64,000 nt of DNA from Glandiceps talaboti (GCF_964340395.1 NC_135554.1:1731501-1795500); one strand, 5' to 3'. Shown: positions 12,811 to 24,632, numbered from the stretch's first letter. Notes: a model not told the origin generated them from the letters alone. Made by a program: numbers and translations.

Positions 12811-13275
12811 CTGGCTTCTGTCATCCCAAGAGGGTTTGGCTTCTGTCACCCCAAAAGGGTTTGGCTTCTATTGCTCCTAGAGTGTTGTTGTTGCTCATAA
12901 AATCTGACTTCTGTTGCCCCAAGAGTCTGGCTTCTGTTGCCCCAAGAGTCTGACTTCTGTTGCCCCTAGAATCTGACTTTTGTTGCCCCTAGAGTCTGAC
13001 TTTTGTTGCTCCAAGAATCTGACTTCTGTTGCTCCAAGAATCTGACTTCTGTTGCCCCTAGAGTCTGACTTTTGTTGCCCCTAGAGTCTGACTTTTGTTG
13101 CCCCTAGAGTCTGGCTTTTGTTGCCCCTAGAATCTGATTTCTGTTGCCCCAAGAGTCTGATTTCTGTTGCCCCTAGAGTCTGATTTCTGTTGCCCCTAGA
13201 ATCTGATTTCTGTTGCCCCTAGAGTCTGATTTCTGTTGCCCCTAGAGTCTGATTTCTGTTGCCCCTAGAGTCTGG
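12811..13275. repeat. 23-bp minisatellite, about 20 copies
   Basis: Unit TCTGACTTCTGTTGCCCCTAGAG, with A/G and C/T variants and CCAAGAG/CCTAGAG alternation. It starts about 380 bp after the DYNLT5 stop, perhaps within its 3' UTR. Confidence 0.9.
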
Positions 13276-15660
13276 GGAATGCAGCATCAGTGAATATATA
13301 TATATGGTGAATGTCAGTTAATGGACTTGACAGTTTATGATGCCTTATTTTCATTTTCATCAACTCTGTATATATTTAAAAGAAGTCATGTCATAAACCT
13401 TTTGAAAATTGTCTTTTGTTAATTGTCAGTGATTAACCAAACTACTTTGTGCAAGAGTTATAGATACCATGGCATGATTTCACTGCAGAAGTTATGTTAT
13501 GGTTAGCCTCTTTGAACAGCCATCTTGTATCAATTACTTATGAAGCCTTCTCCCAAATTATCTGCATCGGTGGAAGCCACAAGAGTCTGGGTAACCAAGA
13601 TTATTAGTCCCTTCGATAATAAAGACAAAAGACATACCTACACATTACATTTTTTGTATTTATAACACCAGAGGGCGCAATTCATAGAACTACTACATTT
13701 CTCTCTGACTTGCACTTTTAAGCAGTACATGAATTACTTTTGAGTGTCAGTCCTTAAGTACATTGTATAGACTTTGGTTCTGAATCTAATATAAGCTATG
13801 CAGTTCTGATTTGAAATGATTAATGCAACATTAAGCAATACTAGATTAGAATATATATATTTTGTTTGGTGTCATCTACATAGAATGTTTGGAGTGTCTA
13901 TGTGGACAATGTTTTAGTGCTATATTGATTGTGGTGAGCATATTTAGGAAGGAGTACTATTGAAGTTACTCCAAAAAATTGTAAAAGTTGAAAACATTGG
14001 GACATTGTAACTTATTGAGGATGTTATTCCTACATCAGTTTGTGACATTCAACTATAAGATTCAGTAGTGCCATAGATGTCTGTGTGTATGTAAATGACT
14101 GAAAGTCAAAAAATACTGGGTCAATTATTATTTGATGGGGCTGACACTTTTGATGTCTAGTTGAGTGATTTTTTCAAGTTAAAATGGTTATTATCTATAT
14201 AATGCACATTTAAGTGTAAAAAGAAATTTTTCACAAAAAGTTATAACGAAAACTTGTGAACCTTGATTGAGATGTTTTTAGGGTTGTCTAAATGTAGAAT
14301 TTTTGAGAAATTGTCATCCCTTTGTTGGTATGCAATTTAGGTCTTAATTGGAAATGTGGGGCAAGGCTATTATAAATAATTGTATTGAAAGTTGACTTGA
14401 CATAGTAAAGATAGACTCAACAGATGTTTGGCAGATCAGTCTGAATTTAGTTGTGAGATGTTTCTAGGGGTGTCTAAATTGAGAATTGATGAACACAAGG
14501 TGACCTCATCTTGATATGCAAATTAAGAGTATCATTGTAACTTTTGGTGAAAAAAATTAAAACTTGTGAACGAGTGGGCAGCAGATGGGGGCTGAAAGTT
14601 GGCAACCATTGCCATGTCCATTATAAGCAGTAACCAAACAACTATGACTTGTGTATGCTTTAATACAGTACAAGATAATGATCTACTCCACTTAGGTCAA
14701 GGATGTCCCATTTATCTGATCTCAACATGTCTAGTGTGCAGTTGTGTTTCAGTGTCAGTGATGCAAAATAAAGGAATGTACCAATGTAATATTCTGTAAA
14801 CCTGGAAGTTTTCACGAAAGACTTATCTCAACTTATTTCGCTTTTGTAACAAACAAAAACAAAAAAATAGTGACTAAAAATGTCTCACACACATCAACAC
14901 AATATACAAATTTGGTCATTAAATAAAAATTAGTTTTTGAGAACTAGCTAAAAACTTCAAAAACACCCAAAATATTCTAGTGACGAAAATATCTAGGTAT
15001 TCAAAATATATGCAAAATAGTCATAATTGTTTTCTTTGCCATTCATGCATATATTGCCATGTATTTAAGGTGTAGCTGGTAATTATAACAATTCAAAGAG
15101 AAACTAATCTTGCATCACCATTACAGAACAAATTATACTATGTATTCTGTCAATGACAAATCTCCTTAGAAACATACGGTAGACTTTTGGAATACCACAC
15201 TTATAGAAATTTACATTTCAACAATTTTACATATGTAAATTAAGTTCTGCTATGTATCCAGGACTCTTCCATTCCTCACTCAATCCAAGTTTTCTTTTTT
15301 ATTTCAACTTGGAAAGAATTCATCTTATTATATTGATTCATTTTGATGGACCTGATGTAACAATTTCTTCCACCTTTATAGCAAATTCTGTATATTTTAA
15401 AATAATTTGAACTCATTTCTATATAAATTGACAGTATCATTGTAAAAGCCAGTGTAAATCATTGACATACGAGCATGACTCTATCCAGCTATACATGCGT
15501 ATATCAAAATTACACAAATAGTGCAAAGATTTGTTTTAGTGTATATTCTGGCATTTCCAGCATTCATTTTGTATTTCATATAGCACAAAAAACATGATTT
15601 TAGTAAAAGTGCTACACATAGTATAAAGGTATGTTAACAAAATAAGAAAAATAAGAAACA
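13276..15660. other. Non-coding; diverged tandem repeats 14040-14590
   Basis: AT-rich sequence with no credible gene. The part at 14040-14590 has repeating motifs (GTCAAAAAATACTGGG, TAGGGTTGTCTAAATG, GATATGCAAATTAAG) of the same family as 43035-43490. Confidence 0.5.
13618..13623 (+). promoter_or_regulatory. Possible polyadenylation signal for the DYNLT5-like gene
   Basis: An AATAAA hexamer about 1.2 kb after the stop codon on the same strand. It lies beyond a 23-bp minisatellite, so a nearer non-canonical signal could be the one used. Confidence 0.2.
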
Positions 15661-16660
15661 GTATGGATGTACTTGACATGTAGTTAGCTATAATGTAACA
15701 GTATGGATGTACTTGATGTGTAATTAGCTATAATGTAACAGTATGGATGTACTTGATGTGTAGTTAGCTATAATGTAACAGTATGGATGTACTTGACGTG
15801 TAGTTAGCTATAATGTAACAGTATGGATGTACTTGATGTGTAGTTAGCTATAATGTAACAGTATGGATGTACTTGACATGTAGTTAGCTATAATGTAACA
15901 GTATGGATGTACTTGACATGTAGTTAGCTATAATGTAACAGTATGGATGTACTTGACATGTAGTTAGCTATAATGTAACAGTATGGATGTACTTGATGTG
16001 TAATTAGCTATAATGTAACAGTATGGATGTACTTGATGTGTAGTTAGCTATAATGTAACAGTATGGATGTACTTGATGTGTAGTTAGCTATAATGTAACA
16101 GTATGGATGTACTTGATGTGTAGTTAGCTATAATGTAACAGTATGGATGTACTTGATGTGTAGTTAGCTATAATGTAACAGTATGGATGTACTTGACATG
16201 TAGTTAGCTATAATGTAATAGTATGGATGTACTTGACGTGTAGTTAGCTATAATGTAACAGTATGGATGTACTTGACGTGTAGTTAGCTATAATGTAACA
16301 GTATGGATGTACTTGATGTGTAGTTAGCTATAATGTAACAGTATGGATGTACTTGACGTGTAGTTAGCTATAATGTAACAGTATGGATGTACTTGACATG
16401 TAGTTAGCTATAATGTAACAGTATGGATGTACTTGATGTGTAGTTAGCTATAATGTAACAGTATGGATGTACTTGACATGTAGTTAGCTATAATGTAACA
16501 GTATGGATGTATTTGACATGTAGTTAGCTATAATGTAACAGTATGGATGTACTTGACATGTAGTTAGCTATAATGTAACAGTATGGATGTACTCGACATG
16601 TAGTTAGCTATAATGTAACAGTATGGATGTACTTGACATGTAGTTTGCTATAATGTAACT
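15661..16660. repeat. 40-bp minisatellite, 25 copies
   Basis: Unit begins GTATGGATGTACTTGAC and ends GCTATAATGTAACA. Copies differ mainly at one position block (ACATG, TGTG or CGTG after TTG), giving three interspersed variants. Confidence 0.97.
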
Positions 16661-16734
16661 GAATGTGTCATTAAGTAACACATCAATTACATCAATAGTA
16701 GACTGTAAGATATGTGATGTTGTCAAGCCTTATG

Positions 16735-17755
16735 AGTGCTGTCTGGTCGATAGTATGGCTATAAGTGCCCTCTTGCCAATAGCATGGCTATAAGTGCCGT
16801 CTGGCCAATAGCATGGCTATAAGTGCCGTCTGGCCAATAGCGTGGCTATAAGTGCCATCTGGCCAATAGCATGGCTATAAGTGCCGTCTGGCCGATAACA
16901 TGGCTGTAAGTGCTGGCTGGCCGATTGTGGGCTATAAGTGCCGTCTGGCCAATAGCGTGGCTATAACTGCCGTCTGGCCAATAGCATGGCTATAAGTGCC
17001 GTCTGACCGATAGTGGGCTATAAGTGCCGGCTGGCCGATAGTGGGCTATAAGTGCCGTCTGACCGATAGTGGGCTATAAGTGCCGTCTGACCGATAGTGT
17101 GCTATAAGTGCCGTCTGGCCAATAGCGTGGCTATAAGTGCCATCTGGCCAATAGCATGGCTATAAGTGCCGTCTGGCCGATAACATGGCTGTAAGTGCTG
17201 GCTGGCCGATAGTGTGTATAAGTGCCATCTGGCCGATAGTGTGCTATAAGTGCCATCTGACCGATAGTGTGCTATAAGTGCCGGCTGGCCGATAGTGTGC
17301 TATAAGTGCCGGCTGGCCAATAGTGTGGCTATAAGTGCCATCTGACCGATAGTGTGGCTATAAGTGCTGGCTGGCCGATAGTGTGGCTATAAGTGCCATC
17401 TGGCCGATAGTGTGGCTATAAGTGCCATCTGGCCGATAGTGTGCTATAAGTGCCGGCTGGCCGATAATGGGCTATAAGTGCCGGCTGGCCGATAGTGTGC
17501 TATAAGTGCCATCTGACCGATAGTGTGCTATAAGTGCCGTCTGGCCAATAACATGGCTATAAGTGCCATCTGACCGATAGTGGGCTATAAGTGCCAGCTG
17601 GCCGATAGCGTGGCTATAAGTGCTGGCTGGCCGATAGCGTGGCTTATAAGTGCCATCTGGCCAATAGCGTGGCTATAAGTGCCATCTGACCAATAGTGGG
17701 CTATAAGTGCCGGCTGGCCAATAGTGGGCAATAAGTACCGGCTGGCCAATAGCAA
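16735..17755. repeat. 27-29-bp minisatellite, about 36 copies
   Basis: Unit GCTATAAGTGCCGTCTGGCC + AATAGCATG or GATAGTGGG. Length varies with the presence of GG/GC at the join. It begins only 75 bp after the 40-bp array; the two unit sequences are unrelated apart from GCTATAA. Confidence 0.95.
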
Positions 17756-18271
17756 CGCATGAATATCTGTATCTTACAGACTACACCAATAGCTGTAGTC
17801 AACATTTAAAGTACTATTCAAAATTCATTGTCTCGAGTTCCAAAAATTTAAGCAAAATTAAGTTATTGGAAGCATTTTAATATTCGTGAGCTTTAAAAAC
17901 AATTGATATTTAAAATTTAAATGTTTAAAAACACTTTCCACAATAATTTATTAACGTATATGATATATGAACACACAATGGAATTTTGATGACAGAGGAA
18001 TGACGCCATGTTGAACATGAAATCGTACAAACACTTAGGAATCCCATGCATTTGTATTATCACAAGAAATATATTATTTCACAAATTGTTTTTTTATTTG
18101 GATAGGAAGAGACATTTAATTTCCACTTGTCTCTTCCTATGTGGTTTGTCCTTCCCATACAATTCAAATGTAAATGCGTAAAACACAAAGATTGATTTTT
18201 AAAGGTGATGAATCAACAATAAGAAGTAACTGTGAAGTCAATTGTTTATTATGATGGAAGTAAAAAATGCC
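17756..18271. other. Non-coding stretch
   Basis: Nothing recognisable apart from a short inverted pair AGGAAGAGACA / TGTCTCTTCCT around 18101-18140. Confidence 0.4.
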
Positions 18272-18519
18272 CCAATTAAACAAGACTTCCGTGGAAGTTG
18301 AAGTTTGATAGGGATTCTATGTAGTCATCACAGTATGTAGGGATCATGAGATTGTACTGTGCATGTCAAATCAACTGTAACCACTCACTTGTATACATTA
18401 CAAAGTAGATTACAACATCCAAAGGGTGGGTGAGGGTGGGCATGTGATCCCTACATGCTGTGATGACTACATAGAATCCCTATCAAACTTCAAGTTCCAG
18501 GTAAGTCTTGTTTAATTGG
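18272..18519. mobile_element. MITE-like inverted repeat, ~72-bp arms
   Basis: Arms 18274-18345 and 18446-18517 are near-perfect reverse complements (AATTAAACAAGACTT... to ...CATGTAGGGATC), with a ~100-bp centre. There is no clear target duplication. It lies 113 bp downstream of the recombinase remnant and could be part of the same element. Confidence 0.75.
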
Positions 18520-18631
18520 TGGATTATATTACGTCATCACACTTGGAATCAGGAGACTTTAAAGCAAGATGTGCACAAGAGACAACCAAATACAAGTCTT
18601 AAGAGTAATATTAACATTTATATTTTACACA

Positions 18632-19124
18632 TTACTTCAAATCATTATACATCACATTAATTGGATGAGTGAGCACACCCTCTCCAAATTGACCGTCTCT
18701 TACAATTGTTTTATCATAATACCTGGCAAAAGTAGTATTATGAGATGACCAGCCTGCTGAAGATAATATCTGGTCTATTGGAACTGAGTAATTTTTCTCA
18801 CTAGAAGTTGCTGCAGCCCTCACACTGTGAGGTTTGAAAATATTTGTATCAACTCCTGCCCTGGTCATTACTTCTCAAATCCATCGACTTATTGTACTTC
18901 TTGTAACTGGCAAATATAAAGGGTTAACAAAACTAATAAAAAGCTGAGTATGTTCTCCTCTAATCTGCCGAGTACATTTCAAATATTCTTGAAGTGTTGT
19001 ACAAACACAAAGGTTTGTATCAGGGCGGTAAGCTTTCAGGATTAGAGAATCCTGGTCTATTTTTTTAATTAGACAAGTTGTAACAAAGGTATAGTAAGCT
19101 TTGCCTTCTGACATGTCACTGTAC
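18632..19124 (-). pseudogene. Tyrosine recombinase (Crypton/DIRS-type), C-terminal catalytic half
   Basis: The minus strand reads LIKKIDQDS, LCVCTTLQEYL, the HxxR box FKPHSVRAAATSS, and GWSSHNTTFARYYDK with the nucleophile tyrosine. This is the classic C-terminal half of an integrase-type recombinase. It ends at a normal stop at 18632. An in-frame TGA at 18875-18877 interrupts it just after ISRWI, probably a CGA-to-TGA change. The matching N-terminal half lies at 35692-36097; the large transposon and a LINE fragment separate the two. Confidence 0.85.
19099..19124. repeat. 26-bp direct repeat, left copy
   Basis: CTTTGCCTTCTGACATGTCA plus CTGTAC, identical to 34741-34766. The left copy is coding sequence of the recombinase (SDMSEGK on the minus strand); the right copy abuts the LINE at 34767. 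Confidence 0.9.
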
Positions 19125-19485
19125 GGTATTTTACCCACAGCTCTCTCTGATTTGTACTGTTGGACATCATCACCTTCAAGTCAGACAAATCTCACGTGTT
19201 ACAGTGTACAGGATTTTGTAAGAAAATTTTTGCCATTTTCAAAACATAGAATTGACACTGATGAGTTTCTGAATACATCAATGATTTATTGTAGAAGGAG
19301 TAGCAATTTTAGAAATTTGTCAACAGATTTTCTTTAAACACAGGCAAAATATTTTCTACAAAACTAAGGAAAATATATGCACCTGTTATGACTTTGCCAA
19401 AGATATATAAGATAATATATTTATTTGAATAGGTATGACAAAAGAAATTTACATACTGAAACTCATCCCACACTGTCTACCCAAG

Positions 19486-19489
19486 TTAA
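19486..19489. other. TTAA target-site duplication, left
   Basis: TTAA directly abutting the left terminal repeat, matched by TTAA at 34631-34634. TTAA duplication is typical of Kolobok and piggyBac elements. Confidence 0.9.
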
Positions 19490-19522
19490 AGGTATATTAT
19501 CTGCAACGGGGACTATTTTTTT
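19490..19522 (+). repeat. Left terminal inverted repeat (33 bp)
   Basis: Begins AGGTATATTATCTGCAACGG and ends in a T7 run. It is the exact reverse complement of 34598-34630; identity stops at 19523 (G) versus 34597. Confidence 0.95.
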
Positions 19523-19857
19523 GGAAAGTGTCTTTCATTTTAAAATATGTTAAAACTAACCTGTAAATGGACCAATCCCTCTAATTAGAAGATTCACTTG
19601 TCTACTAGTCGTCAATGTTACTCCAAAGTGACATACGAGAGCTGTAAAACATTCGACCGACTTACTTCTTTTCAAACCGCCCGCCATTCTTGTTGACATC
19701 GCTCGAGACAAATCATGTGATACCGACGTCATAACTACGCGACAGAACGTGAGAAGGGGTGAGATCGGCCCTTGCGTGATTACGTAATGTCAACATACGC
19801 ACGCTAACCTAACACTGTCCTCGAGCGACCACTGAATGAATGCAGCTGGCCTGAACA
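19523..19857 (+). promoter_or_regulatory. Subterminal region and likely promoter of the ballast-domain gene
   Basis: 335 bp between the terminal repeat and the ATG. GC content rises toward the gene. A CRE-like CGACGTCA (19724-19731) and GATTACGTAATG (about 19777) are present. The right-end promoter has a full TGACGTCA, so both ends may respond to bZIP factors; this is inference. An upstream ATG at 19840 opens a frame of only four codons. Confidence 0.4.
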
Positions 19858-22800
19858 ATGGAGTTTTCAGACTTCAGCAGTGACGATCCAGCCTTTTCAT
19901 ATAGCGATAATGACTACAATGACCCGGACTACAATGTAAGTAGACAGTATGAATGGCAAGTTGAGCGTAATGCTAGTTTCTGTTTGTAGCTATTTTCTAT
20001 TATATATGAAACACTGTGACCGGACCAAGCTGCAATAATTGTAGCGTCTTGCTGCGGTTTTGATTTTTTTCCCGTCTGTTTTGGTGACTTTTTAAGTTTT
20101 AATATTTAAACAGGTGGGGGTTAAACACTAAAATTTAAAAAGTCACCAAAACAGACGAAAAAAAAACATGAAAAAACCATCAAAACCGCAGCAAAACGCT
20201 ACAATTATTGCAGCTATGACCGGACCCTGCTCCGTTCACAATGTTTATTTTGTTTATGTATTTCGTGCATGCTTTTATTATTATGTTATTGACGATAACT
20301 TGTAACATACATGGAAAACATGTGTAGCTGTGGACGTTCACCGATGATTTAGCCAGCCAATACCCTAGTCAACTTAGAAGAAGTGACAGTATACACAGAT
20401 TTATATTACATTTCCCGCAGCATTTATCGGGGACGTGTTTTTAGTTTCTAAATAGGCTGACGGCGATTTTACTCAACTTTCTCTGCAATTGTTTTGTTTG
20501 GAATATACATGTATGTTTTTCAAAAGTTTACTGTAAATGTATTATGTATGAGTGTGAAAAGCTGACATGTTTATTCCTGGATAGATCGTGGAGGTACGAA
20601 GCATGATTCAAAGAAAATTTTTGAAGAAAAAAAATTATTGCCAGGCTGATGTGCTACGTTTTATCTAAAACTAAAGTCGCCTCGCTCCGATCCGGAGCAA
20701 TACTATAACCACGTACTGACAGGTCGTGCCTCCGGCAATCGCAGTTCCTATCACATACGCATTAGTACTCAGTGCTACAGAGCGATGCGACGACTTTGAT
20801 TTAGATGAAACGTAGCAAAAACGGCACGAACGACTGTCGACAGTATAGGCTGATGCTGAGCCAAACTTTACGGTGGTCGAGTTTGAATATGATAAGAGTA
20901 AACATTATTACATAATGCGAAGTTTTTGTTGAATATATTCATTACGTAAGCATGTCAAATTTTATAGCATTCGCAAAAGAAACATAAGAGATGGGTTATA
21001 AATAAATTACGAAACCAACTTCAGATTGAATAATGTAAATGTATAATTATTTTGACGCACAACATTTATCTGGTTCGAGCAACAATTTATCCCACTTAGC
21101 AACCCCCCCCCCCAAAAAAAAAATACCGGAAAAATAATTTGCAACACGCTTCTTGATTTTAAATTTAGTTGGTGGCCTTTATTGTTGTCTATGCTATACT
21201 TTTACCGTGAAAGTGATTCCATCGTCACACTGATTTATTTTAGATAAAAACTGTCTCACCTATACATGTGTAGTTTCATACACACATGCACGGAAATAAT
21301 ATGAAACCTTTTGAAGGCACACACATTTCAGGGCGAACTATTCTCTAGTGTTCATAATAACAATCTAATTATTTACAAGATTATATATATACACAACCTA
21401 CACAAATACCCTTTTTACTCTGAATTCATTATACGTGGCGCTTTTTTGACCACAATGCTATTTTTTTCATGACATTTGTATATTTGTATGCATGCATGTA
21501 TGTATGTATGTATGTATGTATGTATGTATGTATGTGTGTGTGTGTGGGGGGGGGGTGTCTAATAGGAACCTTATTCTTTTGCTATGTGAGGAAAACTACC
21601 TAATTTATTGACTACATGATTTTCATACTATGATAATATTGTAATGTTTCAGTTTTCACCAGCATCATCGACAGACCAACAGTCGGACATAGAACATACG
21701 AGAGGGAGAGGTAGGGGGAGAATGAGAGGTAAAGGAGGAAGTGGCAAGGGTAGATCTAAAGGAAGAGTAGGAGGCAGTAGCAGGGGGAGAGGAAAAGGTG
21801 GTGCAAGGACCGGAGGAAGTGATAGAGCAAGCACTAGTGGAAGAGCAAGCACTAGTGGAAGAGCAAGCACTAGTGGACGAGCAAGCACTAGTGGAAGAGC
21901 AAGCACTAGTGGACGAGCAAGCACTAGTGGAAGAGCAAGCACTAGTGGACGAGCAAGCACTAGTGGAAGAGCAAGCACTAGTGGAAGAGCAAGCAGTAGG
22001 GGAAGAGCAAGCACCAGTGGAAGAGCAAGCACTAGGGGAAGAGCAAACAGTAGGGGAAGAGCAAGCAGTAGGGGAAGAGCAAGCAGTAGGGGTAGTGGAA
22101 GAGGGAGACAAGATGCAGCTGAGGAAGCCCTACGACTATTAGAAGAAAGGAAAGCGAGACTGCGTGTAAGTTGTGATAAGTTATCTTCTTTTATTGACCA
22201 TTACCAAATGTTATCAATAAATGTGATCATGTAAATAATTCATTATTATTAAAAAATATTACTGACTTTAACTCTTTCAGACTATAATAAATAACATGAC
22301 AGCAGAAGATAAGGATAACCTGTTGCTGCTTATGGTGGAAAACCACCCAGGCCTCATATTCGACTTGGTTGTACCTGTTGCAACACAACCTGGAGGTCAT
22401 CACCCTACTCCGGGTACACAGTCACCTAATTGGTGTCTGTGTACTCGGTGTAGGGAGATGCCTACACAACCAGAAAGGTTGTGTTGTAACAGGCAACCAG
22501 AGCTGTGTATTTCACAACAGGCAGTAAGTGAGATTATTGCAAAAAATATTTTAACATGATAATGAATCATTGGTCTCAGAATATGCCTTACCTATGTAAT
22601 ACTGTAATTCCCATTATGTGTTAGTCAAGTTGATGATGTATGCATAACACATAACTTACTATTTTAAACAACATTTTTAGATCCGTCATAGGTTTTTTTT
22701 TATATAAAAAGTTATTGAGTAAATGTGAACAAAAACCCATATTGCTTTTGTTTTTCCACGAAAGGAAATCAGAAAGGCACTCTAGATAACACAATATGAG

Positions 22801-23274
22801 AATGTTTAAAATGATGTAGATAGTTTATGATAGTCCACACACACTGTGTTTTCAAATTACTGTGAACCATGGTGAAAAAAAGTTATTTTTATTTTTTCTT
22901 AAACAACAAACATTTCAGTGCAGCTTGAAAACTATCAGTTGGCCTGAAGTCTATATTCAAACACTATACATAAAAAAATTAAAAAAATATATATTTCTGT
23001 CCTTCACCAGGAGTTCACAGTACTTATTTTGAACGAGGCTGTACTAGCCCTAGCAAGAATATACCGACGGGATATGCTGGTATATCCAGACGATGACGAC
23101 CTCGCAAAAGCAAATCGTCATGCTGCCTACAGACAGTTTGTCATGTGGAAACATGGTCGCCTAGGAGCTGGGGTGAGGAGAGTCATCCCCAGTTGCTGTG
23201 TTTGGACAATCAGGGACAGGTACCCGGACCCTTTTGGTCAGTATACAGGGTTCATGCCAGGAAGGCTTGCATAG
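19858..23274 (+). CDS. P2X7 ballast-domain (P2RX7 intracellular-like) protein, 365 aa, 4 exons
   Basis: Exons 19858-19935, 21653-22165, 22281-22523 and 23011-23274, all phase 0 with GTAAGT donors and TTTCAG/CACCAG acceptors; the joined frame is open. Start is ATG in GAACAATGG. Residues 1-40 are acidic ([13 protein letters not shown]...). Residues 42-84 are RG/GRG-rich. Residues 85-174 are fifteen hexapeptides (ASTSGR and variants). Residues 178-197 form a charged helix. Residues 248-359 match the ballast domain of vertebrate P2X7: WCLCTRC (C249, C251, C254), CC at 265-266, C273, HAAYRQF, IPSCC (340-341) and a closing GQYTGF. In P2X7 this domain sits inside the cell, binds zinc and guanine nucleotide. 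No membrane segment or channel part is present. A role as nucleic-acid-binding accessory protein of the transposon is my inference. Confidence 0.92.
20027..20216. mobile_element. 190-bp MITE with 10-bp target duplication, in intron 1
   Basis: Arms of about 70 bp (AGCTGCAATAATTGTAGCG... versus ...CGCTACAATTATTGCAGCT) form a hairpin. TGACCGGACC flanks it at 20017-20026 and 20217-20226. It lies wholly within intron 1 of the ballast-domain gene. Confidence 0.85.
20652..20847. mobile_element. hAT-like MITE (GTCGACAGT family), copy a
   Basis: Flanked by the 8-bp duplication GGCTGATG (20644-20651 and 20848-20855). The right end is CGACTGTCGACAGTATA; the left end starts later (TGCTACGTTTTATC), so it looks end-truncated. 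Family copies b and c are at 53378-54705 and 54830-57809. Eight-base duplications suggest hAT mobilisation. Confidence 0.75.
21490..21545. repeat. (ATGT)n/(TG)n microsatellite
   Basis: Short tetranucleotide run followed by TG and poly-G, in intron 1 of the ballast-domain gene. Confidence 0.85.
21827..22096 (+). repeat. 18-bp coding minisatellite (15 hexapeptides)
   Basis: Unit GCAAGCACTAGTGGAAGA encodes ASTSGR. Nine near-identical units are followed by [30 protein letters not shown] and ASSRGS. Length is a multiple of three throughout, so array changes keep the frame. Long antisense frames here are by-products. Confidence 0.95.
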
Positions 23275-24632
23275 TTTTTTTTGCCTTACCCATAGATATT
23301 GTATCGTCATAGAGAACCAATCTGAAGCCATACTGATGAAAAGAAATGTATCCATATGCTCAGTTAGTGTAACCATAGCTGTATGTCCAAATAACTTCAA
23401 GCCATCACCCTGGAGGTGTGGACCAAATTTCATGTTAAAACAGTATACTATATTCGACAAAACGAAGAACAAACAAACAAAATCACATACATACATACCT
23501 ACATGTACATACATACATACATACATACATACATACACAGACACCATCAAATAAATGTCACATTATAAAACATAAAACAAAATATATGAAGACAACTTTA
23601 GTTATTGGACCATGTACAAACAGAACCTGTTACAAACAGGGAAGTAAACCATTTATTCCTCTGGCATTGTATATATACAAAAAAAGACCATAAAACTTTT
23701 CTTATCAAACCATGGTGTAATACAAGTCTCTACTTTTCCAACATGATGATTTCATTCAGTAATTGCACTATTTTTTCGAAATAGTTGGCTTTCCACGATG
23801 ATGAACCAATTGTTATGAATCCAATTTGTTTGTATTATTTTCCCATTTGTAATCAGGTTACAATTGTCCATGGTCTGAAAAAAATTTCTAACACAAGCCT
23901 AAAAACTTTTAACTAACAATTTTCTTAGCTATATACCCCTCAACCCCAAACCACTCCGTTCATCCTACTACATGTTAAATATTGGTACTAGCAAAATACC
24001 AATGTTGATGTGTGTATGACCTTTATGAGATACCATTTACACATAACTGTGTTTATAAAATACAAGTTCGGATGTGGGGATGGGTTCTGTTAGGTGTTCA
24101 TTGCTGCCATAGCTGTTAAAACTGTTGTTACTTGTCATAAATAAATATCAGGAATGGGGTATGCATATTGATAAACAGAAATGAGGTTATGGTGTACAAG
24201 TACCACTGTAGTAAAGCACTTTCTCTATGTGCTACACTTGTTGAATGCATTCATGCCAAATGTAAAAGTATACTATTTCAATTGGTGTATTACCAAGCCT
24301 ATCACATGGCCTTTCCAATAAGGTCAACTAGCAAATGACAGTGTATTTTAACACTTAAATGTGGATGCTATAAACAATAATTAGTATATGCTGAAAACAC
24401 TTTACTTTTTACTTGTGGATTGAACATGTTTGAGTCTATTTCACAATGTAAAATTTATGAAGGGAATAACTCCAGTAGATACAAACAAGCTCAATAGAGG
24501 GTCATGATATATGCACTGAAGGTTTTCATTGGTTTTCTTGCATGTTACTTTGTTGTTTATATTTCACTATAAACATTACTAAACCCTTCTGTATATAAGC
24601 AAAATCAACAGCACTCATTTCAGAGTTGTAAT
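23275..24632. other. Convergent intergenic gap between the two transposon genes
   Basis: Holds the 3' ends of both genes. It has a (CATA)n microsatellite at about 23487-23537 and no further coding signal. Confidence 0.6.
23550..23555 (+). promoter_or_regulatory. Likely polyadenylation signal of the ballast-domain gene
   Basis: AATAAA 276 bp after the TAG stop, on the coding strand, just after the CATA tract. Confidence 0.4.

Noticed and set aside
21649-22142. Antisense and alternate-frame proteins (Leu-Ala-Leu-Pro, Ser-Ala-Cys-Ser, Glu-Glu-Gln-Ala repeats)
   Set aside because: They are shadows of the 18-bp coding array; only the GR/ASTSGR frame joins flanking exons by splice sites.
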